A DNA stretch of 64,000 nucleotides from Lwoffella lincolnii. GTDB lineage: Bacteria > Pseudomonadota > Gammaproteobacteria > Pseudomonadales > Moraxellaceae. The DNA lies in contig NZ_MUYT01000004.1 of assembly GCF_002014765.1 (NCBI RefSeq), positions 248,001 to 312,000 on the forward strand, in the 5' to 3' direction. The notes beneath the pieces are model-generated. The model was not told the DNA's origin, made no database searches, and was given only the letters and a program-made list of their open reading frames with translations. The position numbers were made by a program, and so were the translations under genes. Of this stretch, positions 55,152 through 62,802 are shown piece after piece (positions within the stretch are counted from its first letter, which is position 1; every line of letters starts with the position of its first letter).

Positions 55152-56699
55152 ATGTGTGGAATTGTTGGCATTGCTGCTCACGAACCTGTCAATCAAATGT
55201 TATATGATGCCTTAACTGTCTTACAACATCGAGGACAAGATGCGGCAGGCATTGTCACCTTGCAAGATGGTCGGTTTTATCTGCGTAAAGAAAATGGCAT
55301 GGTCAGAGATGTGTTCATGACCCATCATATGATGCGATTGGTTGGCAATGTTGGGATTGGGCATGTCCGCTACCCCACCGCTGGCACATCAAGCAGTGCT
55401 GAAGCTCAACCATTTTATGTCAACTCACCTTATGGCATCGCCTTGGCACACAATGGCAACTTGACCAATGCCAATGAGCTTGCCAATGAATTGTATCAAG
55501 AAGACCGCCGTCATCTAAACACTGACTCAGATTCAGAAGTGTTACTCAATATCGTGGCACACGAGCTTAACTCTTTAAATAAAAATAAATTATCAAAGCA
55601 AGACATCTTTACTGCATGTAGCAAAGTTTATGCTCGTATTCAAGGGGCGTATGGCGTGGTGGCATTAATTACTGGTCATGGTTTGTTGGCATTTCGTGAC
55701 CCCAATGGTATCCGTCCATTAATCTATGGTGAACGCATCAGCGATGATGGCAACACAGAATACATGGTTGCTTCTGAATCGGTGGCACTGACCGCTTCTG
55801 GCTTTAAAATTGTGCGAGATGTCAAACCAGGGGAAGTCATCTATATAGATGAACAAAACCACTTACACAGTCAACAATGTGCAAAGCCACAAGCCCACAC
55901 GCCTTGTATGTTTGAATATGTGTATTTTGCTCGTCCAGATTCCATCATTGATAACATTTCTGTGTATAAAGCTCGCTTAAGAATGGGGGAAAAACTGGCG
56001 GATAAAATTCTAACCGAATGGGGTAAAAACCATGATATTGATGTGGTTATTCCCATTCCTGATACCTCACGCACTTCTGCCACGGAACTGGCATTAAAGT
56101 TGAACATTAAATACCGTGAGGGTTTTATTAAAAATCGCTATATCGGTCGCACTTTTATCATGCCAGGGCAAAGCCAACGCAAAAAATCAGTTCGACAAAA
56201 GCTCAGTGCCATTCCCCTAGAATTTAAAAATAAAAACGTGTTGTTGGTTGATGATTCCATCGTGCGTGGCACAACCTGCCAAGAAATCATTCAAATGGCC
56301 CGAGATGCTGGGGCAAAAAATGTGTTTTTTGCCAGTGCTGCTCCTCCAGTTAAGTTCCCTAACGTCTATGGCATTGACATGCCATCAACCAAAGAGTTGA
56401 TTGCCTCTGGGCATAGCGTAGAAGAAGTGCGACAAATGATTGGAGCAGACAGGTTGATTTTTCAAAACTTAGATGACCTAATAGAAGCAGTACAGGACAC
56501 CAAACACAGCCAAGTTGATGGCTTTGACTGTGCGGTGTTTAACGGCTGTTATATCACAGGTGAAATTAATCAAGCCTACCTTGACCAACTACAAAATAAG
56601 CGTAATGACTCCGCCAAAGCACACAAACAAGGAGTACAAATCATCGCTGATACCCCTGTGGACATGACAGGGATTGACACAATCATGAAAACAACCTAA
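55152..56699 (+). CDS. purF: Amidophosphoribosyltransferase
   Basis: First committed step of purine synthesis: PRPP + glutamine to phosphoribosylamine. The ATG at 55152, after GAGGT, gives MCGIVGIAAHE. The Cys2 becomes the N-terminal glutaminase nucleophile after Met removal, which fixes this start (the frame is open four codons upstream). Glutaminase blocks include QHRGQDAAG, GHVRYPTAG and AHNGNLTNA. The phosphoribosyltransferase part has the PRPP motif VLLVDDSIVRGTT and CMFEYVYFARPDS. At 515 residues it is normal. It is in the standard cvpA-purF order. Confidence 0.97.
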   Translation: MCGIVGIAAHEPVNQMLYDALTVLQHRGQDAAGIVTLQDGRFYLRKENGMVRDVFMTHHMMRLVGNVGIGHVRYPTAGTSSSAEAQPFYVNSPYGIALAHNGNLTNANELANELYQEDRRHLNTDSDSEVLLNIVAHELNSLNKNKLSKQDIFTACSKVYARIQGAYGVVALITGHGLLAFRDPNGIRPLIYGERISDDGNTEYMVASESVALTASGFKIVRDVKPGEVIYIDEQNHLHSQQCAKPQAHTPCMFEYVYFARPDSIIDNISVYKARLRMGEKLADKILTEWGKNHDIDVVIPIPDTSRTSATELALKLNIKYREGFIKNRYIGRTFIMPGQSQRKKSVRQKLSAIPLEFKNKNVLLVDDSIVRGTTCQEIIQMARDAGAKNVFFASAAPPVKFPNVYGIDMPSTKELIASGHSVEEVRQMIGADRLIFQNLDDLIEAVQDTKHSQVDGFDCAVFNGCYITGEINQAYLDQLQNKRNDSAKAHKQGVQIIADTPVDMTGIDTIMKTT

Positions 56700-56942
56700 A
56701 CGATGACTGTTGTTTGTCTTTGGCGTATGTGTTTTAGTTGATGTGTTTACTGGTTGATGTTTGGCATTGATGGTTATTGATTGATTATTGATTGGTTGTT
56801 GATTGACATGTCGCTATCCATCAGCTGTCTGTGTTAAAATCCGTCAAGTTAAAATCTGCCAGGCTAACATTCGCCAACTTCTGTTTCTTAGGGCATGATT
56901 GATGATGATTGTGCCTTGTCTTTTTAATATTTGAGGTGACCC

Positions 56943-59402
56943 TTGGTTCAACAACCGTCACAAGATTTATATCAAATTTTGACCCACATATCTGCCTTAT
57001 CAGAAATTCCTGAGCCATTTGCTCTAAAACGACTGATAGATGCCTTGCGTGTGCCAAAAAAAGAGCTTGAAGAATACTTACAAAGTGACGCATCTGAGAG
57101 CAAAAATAGCACAAATAAAGACCAAGACCCCAATCCTGCCAATCAAAAAATCCAAGAGCTGATTGACATTCTTAAAAAAAACCCAAAACTTGCCAGTGAC
57201 TTGGCATTGTTCTGTTTAAATTTATTAAGTCAATATCGCCAATTACGCATGTACAGTGAGACAGGCATCGCTGTTGAGCATGAATTTTGGTACGGCATCA
57301 AAAAACTGCTTGGACATAAATTCATTCCGTTACTGCCTGATAAAGAATCGGTGACTGAACTGGTTGCCTATTTATTCAACAAACGTCATGATGGACGGTG
57401 GCTCAATAGCATTGACCAAGAATATTTTGACACGCTGACTGACCTTATCAGAATTGATGATGAACATCAGCATTTGGTTGCCACCAGCAAGAACCACATC
57501 TTAAACGCCATGGTATTTTTATCCTACCGCATCACCGCTTTAGGCCTTAACCCTGAACTGCTCAATCGTTATCCAGAACAGCTAAATTTCTCTTCTGCTT
57601 TTGTGGCATTGAATCAAGAGACGATAAAATTTGTCGATGACTATCGCAGTAAGCATCAGCTAGATGAGTTGCTTGACACTACCCCAGAGACCGATGCCGA
57701 TTCAGCACCCCTATTGGTGATGGTTGAGCAGTGCGAAGACATTGCAACTTATATGGATAAACGCATCTATAAAACAGGGGTGTCTATCCGCATGACCAAC
57801 TTGCTGATGCGACTTGAACAAAGTCTTGAGCGAATGAGAATTTTGGTTGCTTTATTGGCAGACCATCATAAAGAACGTGATAAAGGCATCGCACAAATGA
57901 TGCAGGCATTGGTCAGCACCAGTCAAAACCGTTATAGCATTCGGTACTTATTGGAAGAAAATACACGCATTTTATCCAGAAAGGTCACCGAAAATTCAGG
58001 CATGGTTGGTGAGCATTACATCAGCACCGACAAACATGGCTACCATCAAATGTTCAAAAAAGCCGCCATCGGTGGGGTTCTGATTGCGTTTATGGCGACA
58101 ATGAAAGTATTGGCATACAACATAGACCTTGCACCATTTGGACGCATGTTTATTAATAGCATGATTTATGGCTTGGGCTTTGTGCTTATCCACATCATTC
58201 ATGGCACGGTTGCCACCAAACAGCCTGCCATGACTGCCGCCGCCATCGCCACCACCATTTCAGATGGCAAAGGTAAAGGCAAAGGCAAACGTCGTCATCA
58301 GCTGACCAAATTGTCTGAGCTGATTGTTGACATCATGCGTACACAGTTTATTGCCATCATGGGCAATGTGCTGGTTGCCATACCGCTGGCATTTGCCATC
58401 TCATGGGCTTGGCTATGGTACACAGGCAGTCCGATGATTAGCTTTGACATGGCAGACCATCTGTTGCACGAATTAAACCCTTTGCTGTCGCTTGCCATTC
58501 CACACGCTGCCATTGCTGGCATTTATCTGTTTTTGGCAGGATTGATAGCTGGATATTATGACAACATGGCGGTGTTTAACCAAATTGGTGAACGCCTTAA
58601 ACGCCAATGGCTATTGGTTAAATTGTTACCTCAAGCTAAGGTTGAACGTTTGGGCGATTTTATCGAAGCCAACCTTGGTGCCATCATGGGTAACTTCTTA
58701 TTTGGGGTGTTTTTGGGTTCAACCGCCACCATCGGCTACTTTTTAGGTTTGCCCTTGGACATTCGCCACATTGCTTTTTCTTCAGCAAATTTTGCTCATG
58801 GTATTTTTAATATGCCAGCACAAGATTTTACCATCAGCATCTTATTCATCAGTTTATTAGGCGTGGCATTGATTGGTTTGGCAAATCTTATGGTCAGCTT
58901 TTCGCTGGCTCTGATGGTGGCACTGCGTTCCAAAGATGTGCAATTTATGGAATGGGGCAGATTGTTTAAACAAATCATGGGACACTTTTTTACTCACCCA
59001 ATGGACTTTTTTTATCCACGCACCCTACCCATGTCCTATGACAAAATCAACAACATGGGGCAACTTATCTATGAAGACCATCAACGCAAACAATCTGCTT
59101 ATCCTTCATCGGTTGCCATGCGTCGGCTAAAACGTGAGCTGAATAAATCCAAAACCAATAAACCAACTGCCAATGCAACCACCACCAATGTGGCAAATGA
59201 CAAAACCTTAATGGATGAAAAAGTTGCTCATCTGCAACAGCAAAAACAACAACCAAACGAAATCAAAAAAAATGGTGAAGAAAAAAGCAAATTGGCAGAC
59301 TTAGGCAAAGCTGAAGAAAGGCTTAATGCAGAAAATCAATCAGAAAGTCAAAAAAATGAGCCAACAAAAAAGCAAGAAGTAAAAAAACAAGAAACAAAAT
59401 AA
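56943..59402 (+). CDS. Gcr-type 'site-specific recombinase' family membrane protein
   Basis: An 819-residue member of the family named site-specific recombinase (gonococcal Gcr). The start is TTG at 56943 with a strong GAGGTGA just upstream. The first ~370 residues are soluble and helical. About seven hydrophobic segments follow (about 375-690; for instance GRMFINSMIYGLGFVLIHII, LGAIMGNFLFGVFLGSTATI). The last ~90 residues are K/Q/E/N-rich and disordered. The family was named from a genetic effect on pilin, but the protein has no known recombinase fold and looks like a membrane protein, so the name may mislead. It is monocistronic. Confidence 0.85.
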   Translation: MVQQPSQDLYQILTHISALSEIPEPFALKRLIDALRVPKKELEEYLQSDASESKNSTNKDQDPNPANQKIQELIDILKKNPKLASDLALFCLNLLSQYRQLRMYSETGIAVEHEFWYGIKKLLGHKFIPLLPDKESVTELVAYLFNKRHDGRWLNSIDQEYFDTLTDLIRIDDEHQHLVATSKNHILNAMVFLSYRITALGLNPELLNRYPEQLNFSSAFVALNQETIKFVDDYRSKHQLDELLDTTPETDADSAPLLVMVEQCEDIATYMDKRIYKTGVSIRMTNLLMRLEQSLERMRILVALLADHHKERDKGIAQMMQALVSTSQNRYSIRYLLEENTRILSRKVTENSGMVGEHYISTDKHGYHQMFKKAAIGGVLIAFMATMKVLAYNIDLAPFGRMFINSMIYGLGFVLIHIIHGTVATKQPAMTAAAIATTISDGKGKGKGKRRHQLTKLSELIVDIMRTQFIAIMGNVLVAIPLAFAISWAWLWYTGSPMISFDMADHLLHELNPLLSLAIPHAAIAGIYLFLAGLIAGYYDNMAVFNQIGERLKRQWLLVKLLPQAKVERLGDFIEANLGAIMGNFLFGVFLGSTATIGYFLGLPLDIRHIAFSSANFAHGIFNMPAQDFTISILFISLLGVALIGLANLMVSFSLALMVALRSKDVQFMEWGRLFKQIMGHFFTHPMDFFYPRTLPMSYDKINNMGQLIYEDHQRKQSAYPSSVAMRRLKRELNKSKTNKPTANATTTNVANDKTLMDEKVAHLQQQKQQPNEIKKNGEEKSKLADLGKAEERLNAENQSESQKNEPTKKQEVKKQETK

Positions 59403-59412
59403 GCAAAACAAC

Positions 59413-59441
59413 AGACAGTCAAGCTTAAACCCTGACTGTCT
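59413..59441. other. Hairpin between convergent genes
   Basis: Perfect 9-bp arms AGACAGTCA/TGACTGTCT with an 11-nt loop lie between the Gcr-type gene and the convergent metallophosphoesterase, overlapping the latter's last codons. T tracts are weak, so terminator function is uncertain. Confidence 0.55.
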
Positions 59442-60262
59442 TGTGCCAATCAAATACCAAGGACGTGCTACTGACCTCTCCCGGATAGGCTCTTGGGTTG
59501 ACCACCACACGAGTGTTGCCCAATTGATAATCAAAGGCTTCATGGGTATGACCATGAACCCAAAGCTTTGGCGACCATGGCATGTGCATCCACGCTGACA
59601 TATCACTGACAAACGCCGCATTACTGGATAAGCAACGATATTTATCCGACACGGATAAGGGGCTGACGCTATGATGCGTCATAACGATGGCAGTTTGACC
59701 GTCATCATGGGCTTGTTTTAACGCTTGTTTAAGCCAAGCACGTTGTTGTTGATGCAACATGACCGACATCTGTGGGGTGAATAAATTCAGTGTGTCATCT
59801 CCACAGTAAATACAACGATAATCTCGCATAAAACTTAAAGCGGTGTGTATGGTGTCATCAGTGCGTTGATACTGATAATCTGTCCAGAAGGTACAGCCCA
59901 GAATCCGCACTGAGCCAAAATCCACCGAACCACATTGTAAAAATCTGACTCCCTGATAAGACTGATGGGATTGACTGTCAAGGTCATCTATGCCAGTTAA
60001 GTTGTCATAACTTTGTAGCACCTTATCAAAGCTTAGCACATCTTGATAAAAGTACTTCGTGATTGCCTGCAATGGTGATGATGGGCTTGCCTAATCGCCG
60101 ACTTTGCTCTTGTAACCATAACATGCCTGCATCACCATTGGCAGTATCCCCTGCCACCAAGATGACATCAGCGTCAGTCATGGGTATCTCACCCAATGGC
60201 AATTGCTGTTTGTCATGGCTGTCAATGTGTAAATCGGATAAAATCTGGCAAATCAACATCAT
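59425..60262 (-). pseudogene. Metallophosphoesterase gene with a +1 frameshift
   Basis: A calcineurin-like phosphoesterase. Part 1 (60262 down to about 60056) has LSDLHIDSH, VILVAGDTANG and ITIAGNHE, i.e. the first metal-binding motifs. The frame then goes off into VLLSRCAKL and a stop. Part 2 in the next frame continues exactly with YFYQDVLSFDKVL, then TIVMTHHSV-type block (IVMTHHSVSPLS) and WVHGHTHEAFDY with the last metal-binding His residues. Removing one base at about 60055 (GAAGTAC to GAATAC) restores GNHEYFYQDVL and one 278-residue protein. It is either a true pseudogene or a single-base sequence error. Substrate unknown. Confidence 0.85.
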
Positions 60263-60281
60263 CTCCCATCTGATTGCTTTT

Positions 60282-60361
60282 ACGCTTTAATACATTTACG
60301 CTTTAATACATTTACGCTTTAATACATTTACGCTTTAATATATTCACGCTTTAATACATTC
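60282..60361. repeat. 16-bp tandem repeat x5 at the pyrF 3' end
   Basis: Five units of acgctttaatacattt (last two with a or c variants), followed by a partial sixth unit (60362-60369) that enters pyrF. The last unit reaches into the minus-strand TGA stop of pyrF. Confidence 0.95.
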
Positions 60362-61136
60362 ACGCTTTTATGCTTGCTAAAATCTGTTGCAACTTGGCAA
60401 TTGGGTTATCCGCTCCTGTGATTGAGCGACCTATCACCAGATAATCCGCTCCATTGGTTATCGCATCGCTGGGGGTACAAATGCGTGCTTGGTCATCACA
60501 ACTGTCTTCGGGCAAACGAATGCCGGGGGTAACCAGCTTAAATGTGCTGTCCACAACCTGTCTTAACATGACCGCTTCACGAGCTGAACATACCACCCCA
60601 TCAAGCCCAGCATCTTGTGTCAGAATCGCCAATCGCTTGACTTGCTCCTCAATGGGCGTGTTGATGCCAAGTTCAGTCAAATCAGCTTGGGTCATTGATG
60701 TCAATACCGTAACTGCAATCAATAACGTGTCATACCCCCCTTTCATCAGTTGCTCTTTAGCAAGGCTCATGGCACGCCTACCAACATTGGCATGAACATT
60801 AACCATCCACACCCCCATCTCTGCTGCTGCCAATACCGCTTGGGCGGTGGTGTTGGGAATGTCATGAAACTTCAAATCCAAAAAAACCTCAAAACCCCGC
60901 TGGTGCAACGCCTTGACCACTTCTATCCCTGCATGGGTAAACAACTCTTTGCCAACTTTAACCCGGCAGAGCTTAGGGTCTAGGGTATCTGCTAATGACA
61001 ATGCTGATGCTTGGGTGTTTTTATCAAGAGCGACAATAATTTTTGATGATGTCGTCAATGTTGCTGTTGTTAATGTTGCTGTTGTTAATGTTGCTGTTGT
61101 TAATGTCATTTGGGGTGGTTTGGTCTGACTAGACAT
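60360..61136 (-). CDS. pyrF: Orotidine 5'-phosphate decarboxylase
   Basis: Last step of UMP synthesis. The core starts SKIIVALDKNTQASAL. The catalytic Lys-Asp block VFLDLKFHDIPNTT and the phosphate-binding segments LVTPGIRLPEDSCDDQ and LVIGRSITGADNP are present. From ATG 61136 the protein has 258 residues; the frame opens with TTG at 61151 without a ribosome site. The first ~30 residues before the core are an extension made of ATLTT pentapeptides from a 15-bp tandem repeat. pyrD lies about 6 kb upstream on the other strand. Confidence 0.96.
   Translation of the reverse strand: MSSQTKPPQMTLTTATLTTATLTTATLTTSSKIIVALDKNTQASALSLADTLDPKLCRVKVGKELFTHAGIEVVKALHQRGFEVFLDLKFHDIPNTTAQAVLAAAEMGVWMVNVHANVGRRAMSLAKEQLMKGGYDTLLIAVTVLTSMTQADLTELGINTPIEEQVKRLAILTQDAGLDGVVCSAREAVMLRQVVDSTFKLVTPGIRLPEDSCDDQARICTPSDAITNGADYLVIGRSITGADNPIAKLQQILASIKA
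61051..61110. repeat. 15-bp tandem repeat x4 at the 5' end of pyrF
   Basis: Four units of gttgttaatgttgct (outer two degenerate, inner two perfect) encode TLTTA-type pentapeptides just before the first conserved strand of the enzyme. Confidence 0.92.
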
Positions 61137-61217
61137 GAGGGTTTGTTCCAAAATCTGATAAAAAAGATGATGACAAAGTCATCTCTCCAAACTTATTTTT
61201 TAATGTTATTTTTCAAA

Positions 61218-61259
61218 GTTGCTTTTTAATGCTACTTGGTTGCTTTTTAATGCTATTTG
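61218..61259. repeat. 21-bp repeat x2 across the xthA stop codon
   Basis: Two 21-bp copies of gttgctttttaatgcta(c/t)ttg; the second contains the minus-strand TAG stop of xthA (61253-61255). Confidence 0.88.
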
Positions 61260-62074
61260 TCAAATTCAAAACTTGCCCAAATCGGCGCATGGTCTGATGG
61301 CCTATCCATTGCCCTTAAAGGATAGCTCACGCCAGCATTGGTACAAGCGTCCTTGATGTCAGATGTGCATAAAATATGGTCGATGCGAAGCCCACGTTTT
61401 GGTTCATCATCAAATCCTTTACTGCGATAATCAAACCAGCTAAACGTGTCATGAACATCAGGGTAATGCAAACGATAAGTGTCGTGCAAATCTGTTGCCA
61501 ACAGCTTCTGATACCACTCACGCTCTTCTGGTAAAAATGAGCATTTGCCCTGTTTTAGCCAGCGTTTGGCATTCACCTCACCAATGCCCACATCTGCGTC
61601 GGTGGGTGAAATGTTCATGTCTCCCATGACAATTAAGGATTTACCCTCACTGATAAGCTTGGTGATATAATCAGTCAAACTGGCATAATACCAACGTTTC
61701 ATTGGGTATTTTGTGGCATGTTTTTGGTTTTCACCTTGCGGAAAATAACCATTTAGCACATCTATTTGCTGACCATCAAAGTCATATCGGACATGGATAA
61801 ACCGCTTTTGGGCAGCATCATCATCACCAATAAAGCCTTTTTGGACAAAAATGGGGGCAATTTTTGATAACAATGCCACACCATAATGTGCCTTTTGTCC
61901 AAAAAATTCCACATGGTAGCCCAGCTTTTGTACATCAGCCAGTGGAAACTGTGCATCATCAACTTTGGTTTCTTGTAGCCCAATCACGTCAGGGGCGATG
62001 CTGTCAGTCAGAGCCTTTAGTTGATGTTGTCTTGCTCGAATGCCATTGATGTTAAAACTCACAAAGCGTTGCAT
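61253..62074 (-). CDS. xthA: Exodeoxyribonuclease III
   Basis: AP endonuclease and 3'-5' exonuclease of base excision repair; 273 residues, normal for the family. Motifs of the EEP fold are clear: FVSFNINGIRARQHQL, IGLQETKVDDAQFP (metal-binding Glu), YGVALLSK, LNGYFPQGEN, VMGDMNISPTDADVG (catalytic Asp and Asn), FSWFDYRSKGF, GLRIDHIL and RPSDHAPIWA (catalytic His). It lies in a minus-strand series gst-xthA-pyrF with short gaps and could be cotranscribed. Confidence 0.97.
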   Translation of the reverse strand: MQRFVSFNINGIRARQHQLKALTDSIAPDVIGLQETKVDDAQFPLADVQKLGYHVEFFGQKAHYGVALLSKIAPIFVQKGFIGDDDAAQKRFIHVRYDFDGQQIDVLNGYFPQGENQKHATKYPMKRWYYASLTDYITKLISEGKSLIVMGDMNISPTDADVGIGEVNAKRWLKQGKCSFLPEEREWYQKLLATDLHDTYRLHYPDVHDTFSWFDYRSKGFDDEPKRGLRIDHILCTSDIKDACTNAGVSYPLRAMDRPSDHAPIWASFEFDK

Positions 62075-62112
62075 ATCAAATCTCTTACTTACCCATTAAA
62101 ACGCCAGCCCCA

Positions 62113-62775
62113 TTAAAATGCCAGTCGCCCACCTTTTTTCACCGCTTGTTCAAAGGCAGGGCGACACTCACAACGATGCAACCAGTCTAAAATTTTTGGA
62201 TACCCCTTAAGTGTGCCACCTGCCTGTAGAGCCACAGCAACAAAGTGCATTTGAATGTCCACCGCCCCAAATGTTTTCCCTGCAAACCACGCATGTTTTA
62301 ACAAATGTTCTTCCATCAATTGACAAACCTTATTGATATTGCTGGTAATCATACGGCGTTCGACTTGTTTTTGTATGGCTTTGGCCATTGGTTTGATAAC
62401 CCATGGTGATTCTGTGGCAACTTTGCTAAACACCAATCGCATCACCAAAGCAGGCATGGCAGTGGCTTCAGCAAAGTGAAGCCAAAAAGTATGATGCTTC
62501 CAATCATCGTCATTGTGAGGGGCAAGCCCTTTGTCATCATAATATTTGAGCAAATATTCGATGATGTAACCCGACTCTATCAATGTTTTGTCATCGACTT
62601 GCAAAATGGGGGCTTTGCCCATTGGGTGAATGTTTTGCAAGGCCTTGGGTGCTAAATATTCAGCCGTTCTTTGATAAAGGGTAAGTTCATATGGCAATCC
62701 CAATTCTTCTAATAACCATAAAATACGAAATGAACGAGAATTATTTAGATGATATAGATGTAAAGTCGTCATCAA
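62113..62775 (-). CDS. Glutathione S-transferase family protein
   Basis: A 220-residue cytosolic protein. The N-terminal thioredoxin-like domain has LYHLNNSRSFRILWLLEELG (candidate glutathione-activating Ser in NNSRS). NIHPMGKAPILQVDD with the cis-Pro and LIESGYIIEYLL with the glutathione-binding Glu-Ser follow. A helical C-terminal domain has AWFAGKTFGAVDIQM, resembling the usual N-capping box. The specific substrate is unknown. It starts 28 bp after the gyrA stop on the same strand, with an ATG-ATG start. Confidence 0.9.
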   Translation of the reverse strand: MMTTLHLYHLNNSRSFRILWLLEELGLPYELTLYQRTAEYLAPKALQNIHPMGKAPILQVDDKTLIESGYIIEYLLKYYDDKGLAPHNDDDWKHHTFWLHFAEATAMPALVMRLVFSKVATESPWVIKPMAKAIQKQVERRMITSNINKVCQLMEEHLLKHAWFAGKTFGAVDIQMHFVAVALQAGGTLKGYPKILDWLHRCECRPAFEQAVKKGGRLAF

Positions 62776-62802
62776 TCGGCTCTCTGTATATTGGCATCGT
62801 TG

